Source of the DNA: Asparagopsis taxiformis
Taxonomy: Eukaryota > Rhodophyta > Florideophyceae > Bonnemaisoniales > Bonnemaisoniaceae
Assembly (NCBI GenBank): GCA_030407315.1
Contig: JALQPE010002462.1
Coordinates: 1-64,000, forward strand
Direction of reading: 5' to 3'
DNA: 64,000 nt
Part shown: positions 10,739 through 21,144 of the stretch, piece after piece
How the letters are laid out: the number at the start of each line of letters is the position of its first letter
Position numbering within the stretch: the first letter of the stretch is position 1
Program-made: the position numbers and the translations under genes
The notes under the pieces: generated by a model
Databases searched by the model: none
Seen by the model: only the letters and a program-made list of their open reading frames with translations
Told to the model about the DNA's origin: nothing

Positions 10739-13700
10739 TCATACAGCCCTCGGTGGAAATCCGTCTCGCCTACATAGTGCATATATCTCTCCACCCTCCA
10801 GCAGTCCGGGTCCGTGCCTTACCTCCCTCATGTTCTCATCATATTCGCATACACTCCCATTGCAATAGTGCATACCAAACACCTCAGTGACTCCCTCACT
10901 CATCTCCACAATTACTGTTCGTCGCCTCTCTTCGACCTTGAACACTCCTTCATCAGTTTTTTGCAAACCCAGGCAAACTCCATAAGCTGTACCTTGCTCA
11001 TCTCTCGCACTCTCGTTCCTCAGGATAAAGAACGCTAGAACAATAAAAAACCGCGGTTCATAATTAATTCTTCCCCGCATTATCTCTGATGTGAGACGAG
11101 ACGCCGGGTACAGAATCGCTTGTGAAGTTGCACCATCCTCACATGTCATCTGTTCAGGGCAAACAGCATGGATGATAGCTCCTGATTCTAGAGAGCCAGA
11201 CCTCTGCACTGTTTTCCTTCCCCACTCTGTCATAGTGCTTCTAGAAACTCTTCTCACCCATTCGGCATACTTTCCACACCCGCTTGTTCCGCTTCCGTAC
11301 CTTTCGGTAAAGAACCGTTTGAAAACACCTACAGCACCCTCTGCCATATCACATTTTCCATTCATGTACTCCTTGACCTCGTCAATAGATATACCTCCAT
11401 GCCCTCTCCACGTCACAATTTCACCATCCGCCGACAATATCTTTCCTCGACGCTGGGAGAGAAGCTGGAGAACCGGTTCCTGGAAGCAGTTTTTCACTAC
11501 CTCGTCTTCCACATCTATTTCTCTCCCTAGCTCCTGTGAAAGAACGTTGACCATTTGAGAGCATTCGGACGAGGACCAATGTTGTGGCTCCATGCCGATT
11601 TCGCGCAAAACAATGGCCACTCTCGTCTGCCAGTCATCCGCAAGAACTAATTCCAGCGCTGAAAGCTGTTCGCTTTGGTGATTGGACATTCTCACACCTT
11701 TCTTCAGCGGCTGATGCATCCGTTCGAATATAAGCTCCTGCACGTGCTTCACAGAGCCGTAGGCAGGAAGCGTATGAACACAAAACTCGACAAGACGATG
11801 AACATTAGGCTTGTCCAAATGTGCTCCTGCTCCCTTCACTTTCCGACAATACTCATTCAACGTCTCCACGTAGTCTACAGTTCTTCCCAGAATGTATTCA
11901 TTCCTGCCACCTTCTCCGTCAGCCGTCTCTACTTCATGTGGACCGTCTTTCCACCATACGGGCATGAAACTAATACACGAAACCAGCTTCTGAAACATCA
12001 CTACTAGTTTGACGGCCCCATCAAATTTTTCACGATGACCTTCCCCTTTCCCATCCATCATTCGAGCTGCGTTTTCGAATGCCATAGGTGCTATCAGCAG
12101 CACACTGAATATGTCACTCATGTTCATGGAAAGCAGATTGTTGGTTCCAAATAAACGGTTCTGCCTTCCCATCCTGAACTTCTTCAGAGCGCCCAGAATT
12201 TGCAATTCAGCTACCTCTCGAATTCGTGGGCTGGCAGCTGAAATACAAGCGTTCAGTACATCTTGTGCCAGTCCAGACAATAGATGGTCAGGTGCTATCA
12301 CTGCGGAACGGTACGGGTCAAAAATTGCTGGGACAACTGAAACTCCGTTTTCCGTCTTCGGTACTTCTTCCTGCACTGCTTCCAAGGAAGTGCTCCGGAC
12401 ATGAAATGGTAAATCTTCCCCTTCTTCTGCAGCCAGTCCGAGAGTGCGAAGCTGGGTTTCTGTGGCATCCTTACGTGTCGATGCATTCCGATACTTGCTC
12501 CTGGCATGCGTCGATGTTTGCCCGTTCACTACCGAAGTGTATGCATTCTTCGTGCCACCAGTACTGCTCAGGTCATATTTGCGGAAACTGCAGATGTGGC
12601 ACGGAGAGTTTGATGTGTGTCCAAGAACATCCAGGGTATGTGAAACTGCAGGATAGTCTCCAATGCTCCCCACTGGGTCTAGAAATACCACAACATCTTC
12701 TCCCTCTGCATTTTTCGTTGGGAAACCCTCTGTGCTTCCTCGCATTATATCTTGAACGATATATCGCAATACACAATTTGTGGACACTCCCGGAGGTGGC
12801 AAACCAATCACTCGAACCGCTTGGTAGCTTCCCCTTTTCCGAGGCGGTAGATTGAGAGGTAACATATAGCATCCACCAAAACTTCCCTTCCTGCTTGTGA
12901 ATGGTTCAAAGTCATCCGTGTAAAGGAGAAATCGGTAAACAAAGTAGTTTCGACCATCCTCCAGCTTTCCCCAACATGGTGCATCTTCTCGCGGAGACGC
13001 TGGGTGCCATTGCGACCTGTGGTCTCCGAAACCATCCGAGAACACCCCTGAAACACGAATTTCTTCATAGTTGGGGCTTCCTAGTCTATCGGGCGGGTTT
13101 CTGGCTTCAGCAAAGCTCGCGCCCGGTGAAAAGCAAAGTAACATGGTGGATGCTTCTCCGACCTGCTCTTTCAGATACCTGTTCACCAATACGACGTGTG
13201 GAACAATATCACCCTCTTCCATTCCAATTGGTAATAGAACGGTTATCACGTCCCCAGCTCGTGTTCCTTTTCCCTTGGCTCCTGCTCCGATTACACATTG
13301 CGATATCGCTCGCAGAGCATGCTGCCTCTCCCATTCCAATAGATGTGACATTCGCGGCTGCAGATATTTTTCGACATGCACATCATGCTCACCGTCGTGT
13401 CGAGCCTCATAGGTAACTATGGTCCTAGCATGAAGTTCCCACAACGACGTAACCGCCACTCTTCTCCTCTTCGGTTTCCCACCATCTCTGTCATTCTTCC
13501 TGAACCCTTTTGCTCTTTCGATAACGGCAACCTGACGAGCTCCTGGATGACATCGGATTCGAATTGCTGTTCCATCAGGTACATAAATGTGCTTCAAACC
13601 CTTTTTCCCATCGCTGTCAATGGGAACAACTGCTGTGCGAACGAATGGGTCGCTCAAAACACCCCTCCTGCACTTTGCAATGAACGAATCTTCAATGCTG

Positions 13701-14542
13701 CACTCTGCGGTTGATTTTTCTCCTTCCGAGCTTCGATTGTTCGCATCACTGCGGAATGCTTTAAAGATTGGTCGAGTCTGGACATCTTTCAGAGCCCATG
13801 TGCTTGGGAGTACAATACGAACTTTCGCCATTCCTCCACAATTGTCTCTGTCATCTGTTGTTCCACGGGTTCCTACTGCACCTCGATGCTGTGCAGCTCT
13901 TGCTCCGCTCTTTCGAAGGTCTATCGGAAACTCGATGTCACAGCTCTTTGCATAGCAGTGTTTCCTCAAGAATGGTAGTATCTTCTGTCGCATCACAGAG
14001 TCCGACGGGACATGCTCACTTGGATCTCTGCGGAAATTCATTCCGAACAGGGTACCTTCATAGTGGGCTCTTGTCATTCTTTGAGTTCCACTCAGCTGAA
14101 GAGCCCCATACATCGCAGGCCATTGTAGTAATGCCTTGAAATCACCACATGCTTCATCCCCAGCATTTCGGTCTATCGGGCCTCCAGTTGAAATGGAATG
14201 AGAACCTCGTCCGATTGCTTCTTCCGATTCCATTAGCGTGCTCGATGTTACGTAGATGTCACTTCCAGCTTCATCGTTGTTGCTGTACACAGCAATACAA
14301 CCTTCTATTGTGTCACCCATAGGGATTGGGGACTCCAATAGGTCATCTGTGGTACACTCACGTCGTAGCTCATTACCTCTCGGGATTTCTTTTTTCATGC
14401 AGGCTGCATCACTGCGGCGGATTTCTCCCTGCAGTTTCCCAGGAAGCTGTTTACTGGGATTGGCCACATTGAGTGAATCGAATCTCGCCTTTGTCCTACG
14501 ACTTGTGGTTTTCTTTCGAATAGGAGTCCGTCTCGGAGCCAT
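10739..14542 (-). CDS. Tnp2/CACTA-like transposase (1267 aa), intact
   Basis: An uninterrupted 1267-codon gene starts with an ATG at 14542. Its basic N-terminus (RKKTTSRRTKAR) suits a nuclear protein. The diagnostic block is at residues 541-651: YTDDF, a G-G-CYMLPLNLPP stretch, VIGLPPPG, then GDYPA (628-632) and a GHTSNSPCHIC zinc-ligand-like motif (C648, C651). This order matches the Transposase_21/Tnp2 family of CACTA (CMC) DNA transposons, where the GD-P-A region belongs to the catalytic core. The assignment rests on motif order only. Its intact frame stands out among its decayed neighbours and suggests recent activity. I could not define CACTA-type terminal repeats, so element ends are not given. 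It begins 121 bp from the palindromic unit at 10384-10617. Confidence 0.6.
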   Translation of the reverse strand: MAPRRTPIRKKTTSRRTKARFDSLNVANPSKQLPGKLQGEIRRSDAACMKKEIPRGNELRRECTTDDLLESPIPMGDTIEGCIAVYSNNDEAGSDIYVTSSTLMESEEAIGRGSHSISTGGPIDRNAGDEACGDFKALLQWPAMYGALQLSGTQRMTRAHYEGTLFGMNFRRDPSEHVPSDSVMRQKILPFLRKHCYAKSCDIEFPIDLRKSGARAAQHRGAVGTRGTTDDRDNCGGMAKVRIVLPSTWALKDVQTRPIFKAFRSDANNRSSEGEKSTAECSIEDSFIAKCRRGVLSDPFVRTAVVPIDSDGKKGLKHIYVPDGTAIRIRCHPGARQVAVIERAKGFRKNDRDGGKPKRRRVAVTSLWELHARTIVTYEARHDGEHDVHVEKYLQPRMSHLLEWERQHALRAISQCVIGAGAKGKGTRAGDVITVLLPIGMEEGDIVPHVVLVNRYLKEQVGEASTMLLCFSPGASFAEARNPPDRLGSPNYEEIRVSGVFSDGFGDHRSQWHPASPREDAPCWGKLEDGRNYFVYRFLLYTDDFEPFTSRKGSFGGCYMLPLNLPPRKRGSYQAVRVIGLPPPGVSTNCVLRYIVQDIMRGSTEGFPTKNAEGEDVVVFLDPVGSIGDYPAVSHTLDVLGHTSNSPCHICSFRKYDLSSTGGTKNAYTSVVNGQTSTHARSKYRNASTRKDATETQLRTLGLAAEEGEDLPFHVRSTSLEAVQEEVPKTENGVSVVPAIFDPYRSAVIAPDHLLSGLAQDVLNACISAASPRIREVAELQILGALKKFRMGRQNRLFGTNNLLSMNMSDIFSVLLIAPMAFENAARMMDGKGEGHREKFDGAVKLVVMFQKLVSCISFMPVWWKDGPHEVETADGEGGRNEYILGRTVDYVETLNEYCRKVKGAGAHLDKPNVHRLVEFCVHTLPAYGSVKHVQELIFERMHQPLKKGVRMSNHQSEQLSALELVLADDWQTRVAIVLREIGMEPQHWSSSECSQMVNVLSQELGREIDVEDEVVKNCFQEPVLQLLSQRRGKILSADGEIVTWRGHGGISIDEVKEYMNGKCDMAEGAVGVFKRFFTERYGSGTSGCGKYAEWVRRVSRSTMTEWGRKTVQRSGSLESGAIIHAVCPEQMTCEDGATSQAILYPASRLTSEIMRGRINYEPRFFIVLAFFILRNESARDEQGTAYGVCLGLQKTDEGVFKVEERRRTVIVEMSEGVTEVFGMHYCNGSVCEYDENMREVRHGPGLLEGGEIYALCRRDGFPPRAV

Positions 14543-15501
14543 CTTGATGTTTTTGTTCTTTTCTTCTTCGCTCAGTTTTGTTGCATAGAATACAACTCTA
14601 AACTTCTACGGCATGACTACTATCTCAATACAGTACTACTACTTTTAACCGTTACGAAACCTTTCCAGGCTTTCATTCGATCCAATGAACTGGTTCACCA
14701 CAATGCTTTGCCCTATGCTCATTGCTTTATGCACATTGATTGCTATTTCATCCAGACTCAACATCGTTTTGCTATCTTGTATCGCATCCCCTAACCACAA
14801 ACCCAGCCAAGATGTATCCATTTCCGGAAAACGGCCGTTTATTTCGCAGTGATGCTCTAGGCACTAATACTGAATCTGATTTTCTCATACACGTACTTCC
14901 TACTCGTATACTCTACCATTTTCGGCCCTATTTACAAGTTGAAAGCACAATCTCTCGTTGAATCGTACTCGGTGTGATATCTTAAATTAGCATAAATTTA
15001 TATATTGCAATGCAGATTCACTGCTCGCTTGCAACATGAAAATTATAAAATTTCTCCCACACTGCTGTTTCCTAGGCGCCCACATCCACGTGGCCCGCTT
15101 TGACTGCCTGCCAAGTGTGCTCAGAGCATGCAATGACGTCATCGATATATACCGTCCACATCATCACTGGAAGCGCGGACTCCTCGTCCAGGAAAGTGCG
15201 CCATTTTTCCTACTCCTCGCCTCACCCTTTCCTGTAGGCCCCATATGCTAGTGTTTTTCCTATATTTCTGTAGTGATGACGTCATTATAGACTAGAGAAG
15301 GCGGTAGAAGATACAATAATTTTGCGCCTGTTCTGCCAGGTCATGTGCTTCAAAGCGTAATTCGCATCCTAGGTATCGTTTTTCTGGGCCTCCCATCGCA
15401 CCGCTCCGTTTCAAATTCATCCCTCTATTGTTCTCCTACACGTCATTTCCGCCCGCAGAGTGCTACTTAAACAACAGATTCTGGAAATCCCTGTTTCCAT
15501 C
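14543..15501. other. Gap upstream of the Tnp2-like gene
   Basis: There are no supported genes here. The stretch likely includes the promoter of the transposase, but I see no convincing core elements. Confidence 0.4.
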
Positions 15502-15642
15502 TTCATATCCGTCGGAAACAAAGCAACAACCTTGGCCGTGGAAGCTGTATAGATCATCTAAACTGCTTCCAAAGCGTAAGTTGTAGATCATCAATACTGC
15601 TTCCAAGGCCAAAGTTGTTGCTTTGTCTCCGACGGATATGAA
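15502..15642. repeat. Inverted repeat with 44-bp arms and 53-bp spacer
   Basis: The arms 15502-15545 and 15599-15642 are complementary except for three mismatches. The left arm begins TTCATATCCGTCGGA and the right arm ends TCCGACGGATATGAA. The spacer carries a diverged direct repeat (AGATCATCTAAACTGCTTCC at 15551-15570, AGATCATCAATACTGCTTCC at 15585-15604). It could be a small foldback element or the remains of a larger inverted duplication. Confidence 0.8.
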
Positions 15643-16343
15643 CCATGATGGTACGTTTCCACAACTCACGCCACTAACCCAGTTTTCTATTCGTTTTCTC
15701 TTTCTCAGGTTTCCAGTCGGTGAGTGTTCCACTTCTACTTTCATTTATCTTTCTCTCTTACCACTTCTCCACTACTTTTCTTTTCTGCCTGTGAGTACAT
15801 ATCTCAATTTGGGATGCAATGGTATTTGTTAAGGTACGTTAGTCTCCTAATCACCATCAATTTCCCTCTCCAATTCAACGTCACTAACTTGTTTCCTTTC
15901 TCTACATCATTTTTTCTTCTTCTCTTCATTTCCTAGCTTATTCATGCAGCTCAATCAGTTGATAGATTTGTAGACTTTTCTAGTAGTTTTAGTTTTACTC
16001 TTCATAATAGTGTTGGTTGTAGTAGCAGTTCTAACATAGGGATATTTTACTCTCAATGTATCCTGCGCAAATAAACAAATCCAGAGTGAAGCTTCCCATA
16101 TCGCACCCTCTTCGATTGCTACCTATCCTACCGCGTATACCTCTCGCTATCTCATAGTCACTACGAAATAAAAATTCCTAGCCGTACTATTCTGTCCATT
16201 CCCATATGAATACCGTCCATGCCCCATCCTCATAGCGCTAGAACTGCCTTCCTCTACCCCAAAAAGATGCCCACAACAGCGTGACGCTCCATCTCATCCA
16301 CCAGTCCCAGACACCGAATTTTACTATATCAGGACACTACTTT
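15643..16343. other. Pyrimidine-rich non-coding stretch
   Basis: A TC-rich strand bias runs from about 15690 to 15945. I find no gene. Confidence 0.4.
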
Positions 16344-16870
16344 TACTGTCTCCAGGTGCTGCCCAGGGCAGCACGAAATACTGTCTCCAGGTGCTGCCCA
16401 GGGTAGCACGAAATACTGTCTACAGATGCTGCCCAGGGCAGCACAAAGTACTGTCTACAGGTGCTGTCCAGGGCAGCACAAAGTACTGTCTACAGGTACT
16501 GCCCAGGACAGTGAAAATCACTGTCTCCAGGTACTGCCCAGGACAGTGCACCGTGTTGGTTCCATCTATTGTCCCAGGCAGCGTATTTCATTATCCCGCC
16601 ATGTTGCCTTGGCCAATACAAAACACTATCCGCCAACACTGCCCAGTACAGTAAATTACATCATATCCAACTATTGAATAAATCATTAATTTTTACTGTC
16701 TCCATTCACTGCCTCAGACAGTACGGTGAGACAGTGTTTTTACTCTCTGCAGACAGTGTTCCGTACTGTCTGCCAGACAGTGCAAATCACTGTCTCCAAG
16801 TGTGGCATTAATTTTCATTTGCCGCATAGTGATTTTTACTGTCTCAGACAGTAAAAATCACTGTCTCACC
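16344..16870. repeat. Tandem array of 35-bp hairpin units
   Basis: Units start at 16344, 16379, 16414, 16449, 16484 and 16519, each 35 bp, then decay towards 16870. A unit begins TACTGTCTCCAGGTGCTGCC and continues with a self-complementary GTGCTGCCC-A-GGGCAGCAC core. Some units change both arms (for example GTACTGCCCAGGACAGT), so part of the pairing is kept. The right end supplies the last codons of the retroelement relic at 16866, so the array truncates that gene. Subterminal repeats of this kind occur in CACTA elements, but I cannot link it to the gene at 10739-14542. Confidence 0.8.
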
Positions 16871-19813
16871 GTACTGTCTGAGGCCCCCTTTTCAACACCG
16901 TAGTGGGAGAAGCAGCAGTTTTAGGCATCAAGGAAAGCAGAAGACTGTTCGGAGATATACCGGAGAATGCAGTAGTGGGTGCTCGGTTTCCCAGTGTGAT
17001 ACGCTTAGAGTGGTTGAGTATGCTTTGCACAACTCGAGTTACAGTAGGCCAATCTTTTTCGGTGAGACGAAACTCAGAAAGCAGTGCGGGCGTTGCGCGA
17101 AGCACTTGCTTGCATACACTCTCTACAGTTCCGTTGGACTGGGGGAAATATGCCGTAGTGAAGTAGTGGCGAGAGTGTAGCTGACGGTTCAATTCAGACA
17201 TCAAGGAATTTTTTAAGTGTGTTCCACGATCTCAAACCCAAGTAGTAGCTACACCAAATAAAGAAAACCATTTGTGAAGCGTATTCGCCGTAGTTGCTGC
17301 ATCAGCAGCAGCACAAGGCTCAAGCCAGACAAAAGAAGAAGCATCATCGTTGACGATTAGAATGTAAATTTCTCCCGAATTGCTGGGCCCCATAAAGAGG
17401 TAATCAAATTGTAACACTTCGTTTGGAGTGTCAGAGTGTAAAGCTTGCCCCATTGGGCGCGGGATACGGTGTCCACCAATGGTAGAAATGCAGTGCAAGC
17501 AAGTTTTGCAAAATGCAAGGACGTCGTGTTTCATATTTTTCCAATAGAAGAACTCTTTTATGTGCTCATATGTAGTCAGAGAACCACGGTGTCCGCCGCG
17601 ACCACAATGTGCGACAATGCATATTCGTAATTGGATCTCCGTAGCATTGGAAGGTATCCAAACAGCATTAGTACTGTGATAGTGTAGCCCGTTCTTCTTT
17701 TCTAGAGGTATAGTCTCCTCCCCTTCTTCAATAGATTTAGTCTGTGGAGAACTAATTTCGGTGGCATTGGGCCAAGTAAAGTCTGGATCCAAATGAGGGG
17801 CTATTGGTGCGACGAATAACTAAGATAGTGCAGCTCGGTGAACTTTCAATTGAAAAGTACTTCTTCGCGGTGCGCCCCATCTGGAGAGGAGGTCAGCCCA
17901 GGAGTTGTCTTCTCCAGGGATATGTACGATAGTATAATGAAATGAAGAGAGACGCATTGCCCATCGTTCAACTTTGCTTACCACGAGCTTACCCACTTGT
18001 GGGCATGTGGACAGAGGATTAAACATAAAAAACAAATTCTTATGGTCAGTGAACAAGTAGAAACCCTCTGGGCGAAGCAGTAGGTAGTCAAGACGAACTA
18101 CGGACTCCACGATAACATACGCCTCTTTCTCAACCGTGGACCAGCGAGCGCTTGAACATTTGAAAGAACCAGACAGAAAGGCCAAAGGTTCATGTCGCTG
18201 TTATAGGCAGTGTGAATCAATGTCAGACTTTGGAATTTGCGTTAGAACACCCGACCAATGTAACTCTGATGCGCCTGTGAACAAACAGAGTGCTTTCTTA
18301 GAATCTGGATGGGCGAGGGTTGCTGCATTTTGTAGTGCACACTTAACTTGTGCAAATGCACTGTCTTGTGCAGAACCCCACAGTGTGTTGAGCGAAATTT
18401 TGGAGACAGCTTGCTCCGTTCTTCGACCAGCTTTCTTATAGACCGACTCCAGCAGGATGTGGAGGTTTTTAATGGTATTGTTGAACTGGGGGATCGATTG
18501 CTCCATCCATGTCGCAGCACTCACAAATTGCTGAAGTTCAGCACCATTATTGGGTCGTTCCATCTGCAACAGTCCTGTCAATCTGCAGGGGTCCAGTTTG
18601 ATTCCATCTTTGCTGATCAGCCGCCCGCACCATCGAACAGTATGTAGGTATAACCTGCACTTCTTCGCGTGAAGCTTTAGTCCGTTGGAACGGCATATTG
18701 AGAAAAATTCTCTAAGGGTTTTCAACAACTCTTCAGCTGAGCGACAGTGAATCAAAAGATCGTCTAGCCACTGAAGCAGCCTCTCTCTAATAGTAGTGCA
18801 AAGTAGCTGCACACTATTCTGCAGATATGAGACTGCATTCGTTTGTCCGTGCATTACCCTTGTTGGAGTGAACACTCCATCCTCTGTAATAAAGCTTTGA
18901 CACTCCTGAGAAGATTCTGCTAGGGGTAGTTGCCAATATCCCTGGCATAAATAAAGAGTCGCAAAGCAGATGTCATCAGATAACTTCGATGTAGCAGCTG
19001 CAAGGTCCGACATTGGCCATACATTCGGTACTGTTTGATCATTAACAGGTCGTAAATCCACAGTGAAACGAAATTCCTGCGTTCCAGCCTTAGGTACAAC
19101 AAGAGGTGCACAAGCCCATTGACTCGAATTATTGGCATATATCAATCCAATCCTGAGTAATTCATCCACCTTTTCTCGCAAAAATCCAGCTTGTTGCGGG
19201 GAGTAACGGCGCAAGCATACCCGAATCGGTTCTGCACCCGGTTTTAGTAACACTTTCATGGGTGGTACACTAGCCGGCGGATCTGCTCCCAGCTTTGTGC
19301 GAAATATGTCGGCGTACTCCAGTACAAGATCGCGCATTTCATCCCTGTACTCCGTTGGGAGCCCATTGTCAATTGCGTCTTCTATCAAGGAGTTGAGGTG
19401 TTCTGAAGTTTCATTCTCGTGCTGATAACCAACAGCAAGGATGTCATCAAAGATATCCACACGTTCCAGTTCAATATTCTCTTTTCCATAAGAGGTAGTA
19501 TAGTCTGGGCTAGTTACAGGAAGGTTAGTATCCTCTGCATTACATATGTTAGGTTTTACCCTTGCGCTGTACTCCGGAGCCTCATCCAAAGGTAATGTGG
19601 CTGGCTGTTGATAGATTGGAGTGTGTAAAAATTGAGCCAATTTGCTACACTCAACTGGGGAAGGTTCAAATCCCGCATTTGAGAATTTTTCTCAAATGTG
19701 GGATTTGAACCAGATTTAATCTGCGTCGTGGATTGAGCTTCGGACAGAGGATAGGTGTCTGTCCAAATCGAATCCGATAGACTGGGGAAGAGGGCGAGAA
19801 AGAAGGACTTCAT
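16866..19813 (-). pseudogene. Ty3/gypsy pol relic (RT, RNase H, integrase)
   Basis: Reverse transcriptase lies at about 18500-19300, with QWLDDLLIH as the YxDD-box equivalent and VRWCGRLIS downstream. RNase H follows (LFTGASELHWSG at about 18250, STVEKEAY, FTDHKNL, GEDNSWADLLSRWG). Integrase comes next with HCGRGGHRG / CKTCLHC zinc ligands, then DYLFMG, DRGTH and NGTVES carrying D, D and E. RT through integrase is one frame interrupted only by in-frame TAA (18201-18203), TAG (17820-17822) and TGA (17232-17234). Upstream, a 49-bp palindrome (19663-19711) shifts the frame. The usual catalytic TDAS of RNase H reads TGAS. The sequence style (RWCGRLIS, LLSRWG) resembles oomycete Ty3 elements. The 3' end is lost in the hairpin array. 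Confidence 0.85.
19663..19711. repeat. 49-bp near-perfect palindrome in pol relic
   Basis: Arms GGTTCAAATCCCGCATTTGAGAA and its complement have one mismatch and a 3-base loop. On the minus strand the upstream frame enters the first arm, and the downstream frame (NAGFEPSPVECSKLAQF) leaves the second arm. Confidence 0.85.
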
Positions 19814-20056
19814 CCATTACTTCATCAAAAACAAGGTACTCAACATTTCTTAGTCGTAGGGGAGCTTCACCTACATACAGAGTAGTAGAGATACGAGCCT
19901 TTTCCTTGGCTGTATAAAGCTTCTCATTTTTTCATCCAAATCTTGTAGCGCTAAGCTCATTTGTATAGGTGCAGCCAAGGGAAGAACTTGTACGAAAACA
20001 CATGCTTCAGCGCACAACTCTAAATGGCGTTCACTGAGAGAGGCATGGTCGGCCCC

Positions 20057-21144
20057 CTAGTCTCCATTGACTATTACCTTAACATCGTCTGCGATCTTGG
20101 AGTGGTAGCGTCCAGGCTTAGGTTGCACTGTATGCAAAGATACACTGCCTTCTAGATTCCCTAGCGCACTGAGGCGCCCCTTACTACTTTGCTTGTCACA
20201 ATAGTCTTTAAGGAACTTCTTCTTCTGTTCCGACGTAGACACCATACAGTATCGAATGTAGTGGTACCCATTGCAAGCGGGGTTAAGGCACTTAGGAGCA
20301 TTGGTTCGTGATGATGGAGTGATTTTGTTACTGTTGTTTGAGGGAACAGAAGACTGTGAAGAGCTGCGTGTATCTAGTTTGTATCCACTGCCTTCTGCCC
20401 TTTTTGCACAAGTCGAGAATGATGCTGTAGACACCGGATGCTTTTTCAAAGATTTAGACTTGTCGTTAGCACAGTTGGATGCTTTTAGAGGAACATACTC
20501 TTCACAATCTATTGCTCTTTTCATTACTTGTTTGGAAAAACCCATCCAATCGTCTTTCAGATTGTCTATACCAACTTTAGATCTTGCTCTATGCGTTCCT
20601 TAAGAATAGAGGGCTTCAACAATTCACATATGTGACGAACCACCAATTTGGGTCTATCCTGAATAAGGCGCTCCCATTTCTTATGGCGTAGAAGCGTTTG
20701 ATAGTCCGAGAACAGCCCTCGAATGCGCAACTCAGCGTCCGGTTTGTTAACATTTATTTTAACAGCATTCTTGATCGACGTTTCTAAATCTTCCAATGAG
20801 ACTGATTCCAACTTGACATCCTCCTTCGAGCGTAGCCAATCTTCCAAAATAGTATCAGTGAGATCTTCGAACTCAGTGATTCCAGGAAATGTTTCAAAGG
20901 AGATTAAAGATAGTAACAGGTCTCGATCTATGGAAGAACGAATCGAGACTGGGGTCAGCGTGCTCCCCGACGACACACAGTCTTGGATATAAAGTAAGTA
21001 GTTCTCTCGCTCACGCAGAAAAGTGTAGATTGGTTTCCGTCCCAGCTTTCTCAGAACCGGGTGAGCGACAGGCGTAAAAAGAGGTTTCCCTGTAGACGGG
21101 ACAGACGAGCCCATGCTAGAGCGTGCAACTTCTCTTAATTTCAC
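20057..21144 (-). pseudogene. Ty3/gypsy gag relic
   Basis: There are two open stretches in different frames, 20566-21144 (192 codons) and 20057-20545 (162 codons). The first is helical and acidic, as expected of a gag capsid. The second has a basic, Ser-rich tail and a zinc-knuckle-like C-x4-C-x3-H-x4-C (CLNPACNGYHYIRYC). They lie directly upstream of the pol relic in the same orientation. The protease region expected at 19814-20056 is not recognisable. I could not find the flanking LTRs. Confidence 0.65.

Noticed and set aside
16391..16811. Cys/Pro-rich plus-strand frames in the array
   Set aside because: They are translations of the tandem repeat itself, seen in more than one frame.
16344..16870. 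CRISPR-like look of the 35-bp array
   Set aside because: Units are contiguous with no unique spacers, the sequence is eukaryotic, and the array decays along its length. It is a tandem repeat.
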